Part shown: piece after piece, positions 54,092 through 64,000 of the stretch | How positions within the stretch are numbered: the first letter of the stretch is position 1 | Layout: the number at the start of each line of letters is the position of its first letter | Assembly: GCA_951394045.1 (NCBI GenBank) | Contig: OX595987.1 | Coordinates: 1,984,001 to 2,048,000, forward strand | From: Nitzschia sp. DOCU1 | Lineage: Eukaryota; Bacillariophyta; Bacillariophyceae; Bacillariales; Bacillariaceae | Length of the DNA stretch: 64,000 bases | Direction: 5' to 3' | Made by a program: the position numbers and the translations under genes | The notes under the pieces: model-generated | Databases searched by the model: none | What the model saw: only the letters and a program-made list of their open reading frames with translations | Told to the model about the DNA's origin: nothing

Positions 54092-54715
54092 ATGAAAGCA
54101 AAAGACTTGAAAATCCTTCGAAAGAAGCTGACAAAGCTCAATAAGCCCGACTACGATCCATTGGATGGAATCCCCAAAAGTCTCTTCGCCATACCGCCCA
54201 AGAATGTTGACGAGCAAGGATTGTCGTTGAGCTTTGCACGGTCAGCAGAAATCTCGGCAGAGAAATTCGGTGATTTGCTTTCCTTGTTCGAAAGAAACAT
54301 GGGGGAAATGTACAAAAGCTCGTGGGGTCTCGATACCGAGGAGAAAGCGCAGGAACTGAGGCATCCGAATGCTAGGTTTGTGCTGGTGGAAACATCAGAA
54401 GGTGGGGAACTGGCTGGATTTATGCATTTTCGGTTCGACTACGATGACGAAGACCAGCCGACAGAAGGAGTCCTCTATGTGTACGAACTGCAAATCGACG
54501 AAAAGTTTCAAAGACAGGGCCTGGGAAAAAAGTTGATGGACATTGCTGAGATGGTGGCGTTAAAAGCTGACATTGCGAAAGTGATGCTGACCGTCTTCAA
54601 GACGAACAAATCGGCAATGTCTTTTTATCAGCACATAAACTACGTTGTTGACCCAAGTAGTCCAAGTAACCACAACGAACCCGCCGTCTATGAAATTCTG
54701 AGCAAATCTTTGTGA
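54092..54715 (+). CDS. NAA40: NAA40 (NatD) N-alpha-acetyltransferase
   Basis: 207 aa from the ATG at 54092. The GNAT fold is clear: GEMYKSSWGLDTEEK, then RFVLVETSEGGELAGFMHFRF, the acetyl-CoA loop QRQGLGKKLMDIAE, and VMLTVFKTNKSAMSFYQHINY. The order and the segments YKSSWGL and YVYELQI are those of NAA40, which acetylates the N-terminal serine of histones H4 and H2A. The first 50 residues are basic (KAKDLKILRKKLTKL). The C-terminus YVVDPSSP matches the family's substrate-binding loop. Divergent from URB1. Confidence 0.9.
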   Translation: MKAKDLKILRKKLTKLNKPDYDPLDGIPKSLFAIPPKNVDEQGLSLSFARSAEISAEKFGDLLSLFERNMGEMYKSSWGLDTEEKAQELRHPNARFVLVETSEGGELAGFMHFRFDYDDEDQPTEGVLYVYELQIDEKFQRQGLGKKLMDIAEMVALKADIAKVMLTVFKTNKSAMSFYQHINYVVDPSSPSNHNEPAVYEILSKSL

Positions 54716-55327
54716 ACTTGGACGAATCATCATCAGGTCTCCGCCCTGTCCCTGGGCAACTGCATGTTAACCCTTACGGGACGGCAAACAATACAGAAAC
54801 TTTATTCTTCTTGTCTGCCCTACAAATTAACGGATATTGTAGGCTACAGGATTTGGTTCCTGGCACAGACTCGTTGTAGGTCTTCGATTGTCATTGATGG
54901 TTCGATCTCCCGATGGATCGCGTCATCCCCATTGAATAGTTAACCTTGCACAGGAATAGCAGCGATCAGTAGAAGAAAGTGGAGCTAGTTGCGTCAAGTT
55001 CCCTGATGGCATTGGAATGCAAACTCCTCTAGTAGTAGCCCGTCTACACGGAGGTGTGCGGAAGTCGATTTTTACCTGTAGTCAATCGTACCATATTGTC
55101 CAGGCACCCAAGTTGCATATGCACGCACCTACCAGCTATCGTCTCCTCGGACGACGAACCTTCTGACGTCACAATTATGGTCGGCGCGCTTTCGATCCTG
55201 CACGAACAAAACTTCAAGTCTCGCGCGCGAGGCAAAAAAATGATCCCTCCGACAACGGCACACGCCCATCAAACCACCTTGCCATCACTGTTGTCATCGA
55301 CAGATCTTAGTGCCACCTCCCAGACAA
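54716..55327. promoter_or_regulatory. Gap between NAA40 and P4H-TPR genes
   Basis: 612 bases between two plus-strand genes. TGACGTCA is present near 55163-55170 (TTCTGACGTCACAATT), a CRE-type palindrome about 160 bases before the P4H start. No gene seen. Confidence 0.45.
55163..55170. promoter_or_regulatory. TGACGTCA palindrome upstream of the P4H-TPR gene
   Basis: A perfect 8-base CRE-type palindrome in CTTCTGACGTCACAA. This is the second full copy in the window at a similar distance from a start (the other is before ISCA1). Function is inference from diatom CO2/cAMP elements. Confidence 0.45.
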
Positions 55328-57492
55328 ATGAAAAAGAGACAATCCACACCCATGTATTTGTTCCTTGCAGTTGTTGCACTGATCGTCGGTGTGGGTCGAG
55401 TGGAAGGAGCCGACAGATCATCATCATGGACGCCCAACGATGATGGTCGCGACCGAACAGAACAGGCCAGGTTGGAGCTGTGGTCCCGAGGGCTGTTTGA
55501 TCTCGAAGATTATTCGCATTATGGTAGTGGTGTGCACATGGGACCCGTCAGCTATGTCAGAAGTCAGACACTATTTCATCGCAATTCGCCGAACTGTGAT
55601 ATGAATGGTTACTGCAGGATCCGCGGAGGCGCCCAAAACGCGGCCGACTACGAGAAACACTCAGAGCAAAAGATCCATGAGCTGGGGCTTCGATTTGGTT
55701 CTGAATTCTTGGAAGCAATCCAAAAAAATAAAGAGGAGCATGCCGAGGACTGCAAAAGGAGCTGCGAGATTTATTACTGCGCAGATTCTTCCAAGCCGCT
55801 CGTCTCGCTTGACGAGTTGCTGGGAGAAACGACCATAAAGTCATATTCAATGGGCTCTGTACCTCCTGAAGATTTCGCCGAAAGTTTTGGGTAAGCTATC
55901 AATACGATTGGTTGGTACAAGTGTCTATGTTGCTGACCGACGATTGCACAGTTTTCCGCTTGACATTATCAAGGTGACAGAAACCACGCCATTGTTCTCC
56001 GCGGACGAGGCGGCTCGAGTAGTTTCTGCCGCCGAAGCGGAAGGAGTTGACAAAAATGAGTTCCAGAGCGGGAAGTATCAACTGGCGGGTGATTGGTTGG
56101 TAAATCTACCGGATACGAGAGAATGGTTCAACTCGAGGTTAGAAACGACGTTCTTCCCGTTGCTTTCCCATTTGTTTCCAGAAGTGATTAGCTCCCCTTC
56201 GGTGATACGAGCACATTCGGTCTCCTTGCTGAAGTATAATTCGAGTCATCCGCGCACTGATGTGCATATTGACAATGGCATTCTTGCGATGACTCTAGCA
56301 ATGACGCCTCAGAACAACTACGTTGGTGGTGGGACTTACTTTGAACACATGGGGGTAGACAATGTCCTGCAAATGGATGTTGGACACGGAACATTCCGTC
56401 CCGGATCTGTTCGGCATGGTGGTCACCGTGTAAGAAGTGGAACGCGATACATTCTTGGTGCATTTCTCCTGTTGGAAGATCGAGTCGAACATGTACGGCG
56501 GCTGAAGAATCGTGGGGGTGAACTGCGGCAATCCCTAGACTTGATTGGGGCTGCAAAACATTTCGAGTGGGCGCTTGCAATGAATCCTAAATGTACGACC
56601 TGCATGAAAGATTGGGCGGAAATTCTTCACAGGCAAAAAAGATTCGACGAAGCTGAGAAACTCATTGTTAAAGCTTTGGAGCTGCTCGAGTACAAAGACT
56701 CGGACGCGCTGTTCACGCTTGGGGTTATATTGTCCGAACAAGGGAGAGATGACGAAAGTATCGCAGCATACCAAAAAAGCGTGGCGTTGAACGCCGAAGA
56801 TGCTGAGTTATGTTTCAACTTGGGAGTCAAACTTGGCGAAAGAGGAATGACGAAGGAAGAAATGACTATGTATGCAAAGGCGACAAAGGCCAACCCACGT
56901 TTCGGTGGAGCATGGTTGAATTGGGGTACCGCGTTGGCTGAGGGAGGAAATTTTGACGATGTAAGTCCCAAATGCGTCTAAGAGATACCCTCTAAATTCA
57001 TTTCCTTACGGTCGATTTTATTGCAATTGCCACAAGGCTGAATTGATGTTTCTGAAGGCCCTAGAGTGTGAAGCTGATGTTGTACCTAAAGCGATGGTGA
57101 ATTTAGGGCTATTGTTCAATACGAGGGGAAGTTTCATGGCACAAACAGGCGACATGAGTGGAGCGAAGGCAGCAGCAGACAAGGCAGCCCGATTCCTCGA
57201 TGAAGCAAAGAGTTTACTAGATACCTTGGCCGCCAACGGAAAGGTCGACGACCGGCTGGGAAGCTATCTTCAACAGTACCGCCCTCTCAGGTTGCAGACA
57301 TACCGCTTGGTTGGACAACTATTTGCTGGGGCGGGGGACTTGGCATCCTGTGAGGCTGAGTTCCGCAGAGCTGCGGAACAATTCCCAGACGACGCCTTCG
57401 CATGGCAGATGCTCAATCGCGTTTTGGAAATGCAGGGAAAGCATGAAGATGCCGCAGCAGCATTGGAAACTGCGAAGTCACTGATGAGATGA
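55328..57492 (+). CDS. Secretory prolyl 4-hydroxylase-type 2OG oxygenase with TPR repeats
   Basis: Three exons, 55328-55890, 55952-56960 and 57037-57492, give 675 aa. Introns are 61 and 76 nt, GT-AG, phases 2 and 0. The N-terminus is a signal peptide (MYLFLAVVALIVGVGRVEG). Residues about 185-365 are the 2-oxoglutarate/Fe(II) dioxygenase: iron ligands His293 and Asp295 (DVHIDNG), distal His343 and the 2OG-binding Arg353 in RHGGHRVRSGTRYIL. Residues about 385-675 are TPR-like helix pairs (AKHFEWALAMNPKCTTCMKDW, ALFTLGVILSEQGRDDES, AELCFNLGVKLGERG). The order oxygenase then TPR is the reverse of animal collagen P4H, where TPR-like peptide-binding domains come first. A secreted or ER-resident hydroxylase of extracellular glycoproteins is likely. 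Confidence 0.85.
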
Positions 57493-57994
57493 AATGGTAC
57501 TATCGACTGTTTTGAGAGACGTTGCGCACAAGGAATCTTGTGCAGCTGGGAATTTTACTCCGAAATCAAGACGAGGTCTGCTTAAAGTTTAGGGACCATA
57601 TTTCGAGTACTTGTACTATGTAACGCATCGAGTCCCGGAATATTCGCGCGTTCACACATACTTCCAAGGCGTTCCAGCACCTCTCGGGAACATTTCTTGG
57701 TGGATTTTGGCTACCATAGAAAAATCCTGCTGACTAGCTACTAAGTAGTATGGGTACTTCTCAATAGCAGCCTATTGCGTTACGTAGTCCATGGAAAATT
57801 CTCGAGCTAGCCACAACTTTTGCGGTTACATTTCGAGCCATTTGCGTTGGAGCATTCAAAGTCAAGCAATACCCTGCATATACACATACCTACAGCAACC
57901 ACTCTACTTTATAGAGAAGCATCAATCTGAACTCCGCAACATTGGTAATTGTCAGCAGCTGAATTTTCCATTTTACTACACTAGAGAAGAAGCC
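57493..57994. promoter_or_regulatory. Gap between P4H-TPR and 57995 genes
   Basis: 502 bases, the 3' UTR of the first gene and promoter of the second. An open frame extends back from the 57995 start to 57791, so an earlier start is possible, but its first 68 residues look random. No clear motif. Confidence 0.4.
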
Positions 57995-58771
57995 ATGAAC
58001 GACTTTTCGTTTTCGACGGCATCCGTCTCTTCGATGGAGTCTGCCACTCTGACAGAATCGCTCGACGAAGTGAAAGCGAAGAAAAGTGCCCTTTTGTTCT
58101 TGTGCAAGATCAACGCAGACTCAAAAGAGATCGAACGCTTTCTTCTTAGGTACCCGGAAGCACTCCTCTTCGAAGGAGCAGACGTCGACGACTGCGCCCA
58201 GAGCTTGATTGAGGAACAGATGAGGCGCTGCAAGTGTTTCGTCTCGGTTTGCAACGCAAACCGGAAGAGAATCCTAAATCTTCTGAGAAGAGGTTTTGAG
58301 TACTATCGTGGCGTCATGCTCACGCAATCTCTCGAGGAGGATTGGTTCCTAAGAAAGGTCACCGGTGGCCAGCAATGGGATTTTTACGCAGGACAGCTCA
58401 AGTCTCTGGAGAAAGATTTGCGCGAGATTAACGAGAGAGAAAAGCGAGCAAAGAACAGAATCGACAGAGCGAGGAGCGACGTGAAAGAGTATCGTCATCA
58501 GCTAGAGAGCGCCTCGCGCCACGAGAACCTAGGGAGAACGCCACTTGCCCTTTTGAAATGCCATAGGAACTCTGAGTCCTTCGAGAAACGATCTCATCTT
58601 GAGAACAAGCTCGGGGGCACCACTCTGAGAATCATCGCCCTCGAGAAAGAGTACGAATTGATGATGCAAGAAAGAATCGCTGCGAAGCGGCTCCAACAAG
58701 CGCTTCTAAAGACTGCTTTTGCGGGATGCGAGCGCCACGTATGCGATGCCACGCGACGTGACTTTGAGTAA
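57995..58771 (+). CDS. Unknown coiled-coil protein
   Basis: 258 aa from the ATG at 57995. The N-terminal third has a leucine-rich helical block (KKSALLFLCKINADSKEIER, then FLLRYPEALLFEGADVDDC) with a repeat-like pattern: hydrophobic helix, short loop, R-x-P-E/D. The rest is a charged coiled coil (LKSLEKDLREINEREKRAKNRI, then HQLESASRHENLG) with several cysteines, ending in CERHVCDATRRDFE. I do not recognise it. Leucine-rich openings of this kind occur in large families of diatom proteins of unknown function, but I cannot confirm membership. The stop is 144 bases from the stop of phytoene synthase (convergent). Confidence 0.6.
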   Translation: MNDFSFSTASVSSMESATLTESLDEVKAKKSALLFLCKINADSKEIERFLLRYPEALLFEGADVDDCAQSLIEEQMRRCKCFVSVCNANRKRILNLLRRGFEYYRGVMLTQSLEEDWFLRKVTGGQQWDFYAGQLKSLEKDLREINEREKRAKNRIDRARSDVKEYRHQLESASRHENLGRTPLALLKCHRNSESFEKRSHLENKLGGTTLRIIALEKEYELMMQERIAAKRLQQALLKTAFAGCERHVCDATRRDFE

Positions 58772-58915
58772 CAGAACAGTTGTCGCTTACTTTATGTCAA
58801 AGAGCCAGTTCTTCAAAAGGCACAGCGCCAAGTGTACACGGGTTCACCGAGAGTGAGCTGTGGGTTGAGTGTGAGTCGGTTTTGAATGAGTGAACTATTC
58901 GCCGTGGCTGAGCAC

Positions 58916-60457
58916 TCAATGAGCCTCCTCCAATGAAAGGATTGGTTTGTCTCCAGGCAGGGGAAGTTGCCTTGAAATGTCAAGGGTGCGGTACCAAGAG
59001 AAAGGAATAATTGAAAGCTTTTCCCACTTATCGACGTATGCTCTTGTCGTCAATGAATCGTACCCATTTTCCTCGATCTTGTCGAGGATTCTTCCGTAGG
59101 CGTCTAGTGAGCTTTGAACGGGTAATCGACTGTGAGGAGCCAGCATGAAAACTCCACGGCGTGCTCGTTCGTAATACATTCGCGCTCGTGCAATTTGGAA
59201 TTTCATCATGTTGATGTAATTTTCGTCCACTCTATGTGCAAAGATTTGCTCCTCCGTAACGCCGAATTTTTGCAAGTCCTCCTGGGGTAGATACACTCGA
59301 CCGCGCTGTCTCGCATCCTCACCAACGTCCCGGAGAATGTTTGTCAGTTGGAAGGCAACACCAAGAGAAAGAGCCGGCTCTCTGGAAATGAAGCGAGTGG
59401 TGAAATATTGTGAGATCCCATATTTTTGACCCTTCCCAGAGATGAATGGTCAAGTTACTTACTTTGCGATGATGTCATTATATCCTTCCGCGCATCCAAA
59501 AACAGGCAAGCTCATGAGGCCAACCGTGCCCGCCACTCTGTAGCAGTATAGATGGAGCTCGTCAAAAGTATCGTATCTATCTTGTCCAAGGCTTGGTACG
59601 TCCATCAGCATACCTCGAATCATATCCATGAAGGGCGCAATAGGAAGCGTCGGGTACTTTACAAGTACATCCAATAGGCATAGATCGAAAACATCTTCGA
59701 CCTCTCCATACTTCCAAAGATTCTCGAGCCTCATTTCCCAAGATGCCAAATCTCTTAGCATTTCTTCTTCGCTGTCTCGCGGAGCGTCAACAATTTCATC
59801 AGTCCGTCTGCACCACACATAAACGGCCCAGATAGCTTCTCTGGACACGGGAGGTAGTAGCTGGGTTCCCATGAAGAAGGTCTTTGCAAAGGCTCCAGTG
59901 ACCTCTCCAGACTCGAAGTATGCTTTGAGCAGAAGATCATTGAATTCCGTTTTTTCCGCAGCAGTGAAGGTTTCCGATGCAGATGCGCCAGTGACTCCTC
60001 CTCGCTTCTCGAAGAAGCCATCCGGCGCCATCGATCTCAGATACGCTGCACATTTCTGAATTCGCTGAGGAGAAGCAAACGTCCCCAGGTCGTGACCGAC
60101 CTCGGCGATGACTTCAGAGTTGATTCCGAGGATACCATTACCAGGCGGAACGTACTTTTCGCCGCTCAGTTTGATTTCAGTCTTTGCGTCCAAAAGTGCC
60201 TTTTCCGCTTTTGAAGGCCCTTTGATGGATTGAAAGTCTATTACTTTGCCCCCCTCCAGCACCCTTCCAGACAAAAGCTCCGTTTTAATCTCATCCTCCG
60301 ACCGGCCTCCCTTGCTTCGTCCCGATGGGGCTGGGGGAGCTAATGAATATAATGATGATCCTCCTCGTGACAAGGAGGACGATCCGCCCGGGGTCATAAA
60401 CGCATTGCTTACTTTCACCGACAACAATGCCACCAAGGCTAATGGGGAGATTTTCAT
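58916..60457 (-). CDS. PSY: Phytoene synthase, plastid
   Basis: Two exons, 60457-59463 and 59381-58916, give 486 aa. The 81-nt intron (GTAAGT...TTTCCAG) is phase 2. The N-terminus is a diatom plastid bipartite signal: signal peptide MKISPLALVALLSVKVSNA, then F-M-T-P, so SNA|F with the A-F motif, then a Ser-rich transit part. The catalytic domain shows the first Asp-rich motif DEIVD (220-224, RRTDEIVDA) and the second DVGED (350-354, NILRDVGEDARQRG). The family's substrate pocket YCYRVAGTVG is also present. It joins two geranylgeranyl diphosphates to phytoene, the first committed step to fucoxanthin and other carotenoids. The N-terminal 110 residues before the core are longer than in plants. 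Head-to-head with the myosin gene. Confidence 0.95.
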
Positions 60458-61623
60458 TTTGTTTCTACAAATCCAAATAATGATGCGGCTCTTGAGTCCT
60501 TCTTACTCCAGCGGATTGAACGTAATCAAAGATTTCGATGCTTCAGAACAGCCAGATCTTTCGATTAGCACTTCCTCTATTAATTCAGTGTTATTGGATC
60601 AGCCCGACAAGTGTTAAATTCTTTGTTGACAACCAACCGAGCTCCGTTTTCTATCTGAAAAACGTTGCGAGAGAGGCCAATCGATCGATCGAACGTTGCC
60701 TCCCCCAGCTACATGTACGTCCCAGTTTTGGGGCGGGACGACGCAAGTTGAAGGTGGTGGTGAGACGATCGTCGTTTCCTCTTGTGGAACCCATCAATTT
60801 GGATGATGGCCACCACGTAATCGCTCCCTTGCGTGGACTTCCACGTAGAGCTGGTTGGAAGGTTTGGGATCAGATTGTCGGAGGGAGAAAGCAAAGATTC
60901 CGTCCTTTTGGCAACTATGTAAGTTCTTTTCAACGTGGTTCGTTGGCAGTTTCAGCTCTGACGTGGGTGCACGATGCCCGAATGAACAATCAAAGGTTCC
61001 GCTAAGAAGTTCCAATGAAAGATTCTCATCCAGCGACAGACAGACTGTAACTTTCGAATAACGGTCATACGACCGTTGAAGGCCGTGTGATTGACGAATT
61101 CCTGTGCGGTGACGTCGGCTCCACCATCTTGCTGGCGGTCCCGCTTGGAGGCCGTTGCTAGCTAAGATCTTATTGCTCCAAAAAGCTCGAACACATGGGT
61201 ACTTTTCATATTGTACGAGCTCCATTCTGGGATTCTCGCGCCCGCCTCGCCGAAATGCCACTCCGTTTCGCCGTGGTGGGTGGCATGGAGGCGAGCAGGA
61301 GCGACCTTCCCTCTGCTTCGTGCTATCCTTGCCTCCAAAACCAGGTGGCAACCAAGCAGAGTGGCATTTTCTGGTAGCAGACCGCATGTCTTAGGTGTAT
61401 GCACCTTTGAACCAGACCGTTGATTACTACAGTGCGGCAAGAACCCGATATTCAACGCGTTTTATCAGACTAGAAGGGCAGAGAAAGTCACTGGCTGCCT
61501 TGGAGTGTGTCATAGTCAAGAGGCGAGTTTGACTTTTGGACCAAGATTTTCGTGTTGAAATTACAAGTCCCGCTGCGACTCGTGCTCCTGTAAATCTCGT
61601 CGTAGAAAGCATAACGAGAGACC
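60458..61623. promoter_or_regulatory. Bidirectional region, PSY / myosin
   Basis: 1166 bases, the largest gap in the window. It has ATCGATCGATCG near 60681-60692 and an 11-base inverted repeat (AAATGCCACTC near 61254 and GAGTGGCATTT near 61359, about 95 bases apart), which could be chance. Open frames here are not protein-like. No gene seen. Confidence 0.45.
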
Positions 61624-64000
61624 ATGGAGGCGGGATCGTATGTGTGGTGTACGGCCGATCCAAAAGGCGACGATGCTTGGATCCTCGCAGAAGTTCTGAA
61701 AAAGACCGAGACTGAACTAGAACTCCAGCAGGTGGACAAGAAGGACAACAAGTTCAAACGGCCGCTTGAGATCAAGGACGAGGAGACGGGAGAACGAAAG
61801 TTCCAGGGCGTCGAACTTGCCAATGCTCCACTTAGCGACGAAGACCGAGCGGAAGGTAGAGACAACGATCTTATTACGCTTCCTCACTTGCACGAGCCGG
61901 CAATTTTGCACTCCGTCTCCGAGCGATTCTTTCATGGCAAGATTTATACATGGACGGGACCCGTTTTGATTGCGGTGAACCCGTTCCAGCGTCTTCCTCT
62001 GTACACGGATGTAAGTGAAGTCTTTTCTATTTGCTGACTTGCGTGCTTGCTTGCTTCAATGACAACCTTGACTGATGCTCATGACTCGAATCTTTTGCAA
62101 ACAGGAAATTCTCGACTCGTATCGAAGTGAAGGTCTCTTCCGCTCTCAAGGCATGGGAAATTCAAAGTCAGATCTCGATCCACACGTCTTTGCCGTGGCG
62201 GACAGATCGTATCGTCAAATGATGGACAGAAACCGCAAGTCTCAGTCCATTCTGATCTCTGGTGAATCCGGTGCCGGAAAGACGGAATCCACGAAAATTG
62301 TCATGTCCTACCTCACGACCCTAGGAGGCATGGGCATGGAACAGCAGAAAGAAGGAGAACTGTCTGTAATGGAGCGTGTGCTGCAGTCGAATCCTGTCTT
62401 GGAGGCGTTTGGTAACGCCCGTACGCTTCGCAATGACAACTCGTCGCGTTTTGGTAAATTCATCGAGCTCGGTTTCAGTCGAGCTGGTCACCTCATGGGA
62501 GCCAAGGTCGAAACCTATCTTCTTGAGAAGGTGCGTATTGCCTTTCACGCTTCTGGCGAACGAAACTACCACATCTTCTATCAATTGCTGCGGGGGGCCA
62601 GCGATGAGCAAAAGGAAAAGTATCATCTCACCGTCGGTGATAGCGGGGGCCTAGAGCTTCCGAACTGCTATCACCTGACAAAGCAAGGAGGGGCTCCTCA
62701 GCTTCGGGAGTTTTCGGACGAAGATAGTTTTGCCTACACAATCAAGGCCATGAGGGCACTCGGCTGGTCCGAGGACACCATTGATGGAGTACTCGCCATT
62801 ATTGCTGGTCTTTTGCACCTAGGCCAAACGCAATTCGTCAAGATTGCCTCGGCTTCTGGACAAGATGCCGCCGGCATTGAAGACGACGAAGCACTGCAAA
62901 GAACGTGCAATTTGCTCGGTGTCGACATGGAGAAGATGAAGGCAGCGTTGACGCAAAGAGTTGTCGTTGCCAGAGGCGAAGAAATCAAGACGGAATTGAC
63001 GGTCGACAGGGCCTCGGATGCACGTGATGCCCTTGCCAAGACAATTTACGGTGCATTGTTCCTCTGGATTGTCGATCAGGTGAACCAGAGTATCAAGTGG
63101 GAAAAGGACGAGGAAATTCGTTCGTCTGTCGGTGTACTTGATATTTTCGGTTTTGAGTGCTTTGCTATCAACTCGTTCGAGCAGCTTTGTATTAACTTTA
63201 CAAACGAAGCACTGCAGCAACAATTCAATAAATTCATTTTCAAGTTGGAGCAAGCCGAGTACGAAGCGGAGAAAATTGAGTGGGCTTTCATTTCCTTTCC
63301 AGACAATCAGGACTGTCTTGATACGATCCAGCAAAATAGGACCGGTATTCTCGCAATGCTTGACGACGAGTGTCGTCTTCCGAAAGGAAGCGACCGGAAC
63401 TTTGCCAAGCGCATTTATGAGGAATGGATTCCAGGGAAGGATCAGACCGTGTCGGAAAATACCCGATTCCACGCGACCAAGGTGCAACAAGGAAAGGCTA
63501 TCTTTTGTATCCGCCACTTTGCAGGTCTTGTCGAGTACCGCGCTGAGACAAATTTTATGGAGAAAAACAAGGACGAGGTGCCTCTTACGGCACAGAGTTT
63601 GTTGGAGACTGCACCGTCTCAGCTCATGAAGGAAGTCTATGCCATCCACAAGAGAGAGGCGGAAGATCGATCGGCTGGAGGCGACGCTGGCAAGGGCCGT
63701 GGGGGTGGCAAGCAAAGAACTGTCGGACAGCAGTTCAAAGAGCAGCTCAATAGCCTGATCAGCAACGTTGAAAAGACTGATCCTCACTACATTCGTTGTC
63801 TAAAGCCAAACGACGCCGCTAAGCCCAAGGTCCTAACCAGGAAACGATTGACCGAACAGCTGCGTTACGGTGGTGTGTTGGAGGCCGTTCGCGTAGCTCG
63901 TGCTGGTTACCCAGTGCGTATGGTTCACCAAGAATTCTTTCAACGGTACAGAAAGCTTCTTCCTACTATTCCCGACAGTGTCCTTCCCTGGAACATGGAA
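61624..64000 (+). CDS. Myosin heavy chain, motor domain (runs off right edge)
   Basis: Exons 61624-62010 and 62105-64000 (still open); the 94-nt intron is GTAAGT...AAACAG, phase 0. The first 60 residues are an SH3-like N-terminal part (SYVWCTADPKGDDAWILAEV). Motor signatures: P-loop GESGAGKT (182-189), switch I NDNSSRFGKF (239-248), switch II DIFGFE (475-480), and SH1-type LRYGGVLEAVRVARAGYP near 760. The TEDS position, 16 residues before DALAK, is Glu421, which follows the rule and suggests no need for phosphorylation there. The actin-binding loop 2 is Gly-rich and basic (AGGDAGKGRGGGKQ). Only the tail would tell the class; it lies outside. Class is likely one of the stramenopile or class-V/XI-like groups. 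Confidence 0.95.

Noticed and set aside
54896..54925. GGTTCGATCTCC resembling a tRNA T-arm
   Set aside because: No matching acceptor stem, D-arm or anticodon arm could be built around it.
61254..61369. 11-base inverted repeat in the PSY/myosin gap
   Set aside because: Arms are short and about 95 bases apart in a 1.1-kb region; chance is a sufficient explanation.
60794..61387. A 197-codon minus-strand frame between PSY and myosin
   Set aside because: Composition is unlike neighbouring proteins and it has overlapping frames of similar length on both strands, typical of chance.
62819..63787. Minus-strand 322-codon frame opposite the myosin motor
   Set aside because: The myosin motor reads with all signatures on the plus strand; this is a shadow.

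Overview
This is a nuclear genome segment from a photosynthetic stramenopile, most likely a diatom. The evidence: the coding sequences have short GT-AG introns (52-110 nt), intergenic gaps are mostly 100-1200 nt, and strands alternate with many head-to-head pairs. There is a phytoene synthase whose N-terminus ends its signal peptide in A-F, the motif of diatom complex-plastid import. Several other proteins start the same way. I cannot name the species. I found no mobile element, CRISPR array, tRNA or rRNA gene.

Layout. 1-1064 (-): start of a membrane protein that runs off the left edge. 1336-13783 (-): a three-exon VPS13 lipid-transfer protein of about 4091 aa. 14.3-16.7 kb: a DTW/GNAT fusion and, head-to-head, a mitochondrial DUF1992 (DNAJC28-type) protein. 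16.7-21.5 kb: LEO1 (Paf1 complex), a secreted or plastid coiled-coil protein, and a REXO4-type exonuclease. 21.7-27.8 kb: a plastid membrane protein with two SnoaL-like domains, a GH10 xylanase-like enzyme and an MFS transporter. 27.9-33.3 kb: an OS-9/XTP3-B-type ER lectin with two MRH domains, a RAB5IF-like membrane protein and a CRT-like transporter. 33.4-38.4 kb: a PP6 regulatory (SAPS) protein and ISCA1. 38.4-46.5 kb: an MpaB/rubber-oxygenase-type protein, a Q-rich coiled-coil protein, a basic probably nucleolar protein and CCDC12/Cwf18. 46.8-54.7 kb: four-exon URB1 and NAA40. 55.3-58.8 kb: a secretory prolyl 4-hydroxylase/TPR protein and an unknown coiled-coil protein. 58.9-64 kb: phytoene synthase and, head-to-head, the motor half of a myosin that runs off the right edge.

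Genes are mostly housekeeping and are not organised as a pathway. Loose themes are nuclear/nucleolar RNA work (LEO1, REXO4, CCDC12, URB1, the 44978 basic protein, NAA40), the ER and secretory route (OS-9-like, RAB5IF-like, P4H-TPR), lipid or membrane traffic (VPS13, CRT-like, MFS, myosin) and the plastid (PSY, SnoaL protein, perhaps the 18752 protein). The splice models were derived by reading donors and acceptors and checking phase by eye; transcripts were not available. The more unusual items are the DTW-GNAT fusion, the twin-SnoaL plastid membrane protein, a cytosolic-looking GH10 enzyme, the P4H-TPR architecture, the MpaB-type oxygenase and a palindrome plus ACGTCA/TGACGT cluster in the promoter at 44.6 kb.
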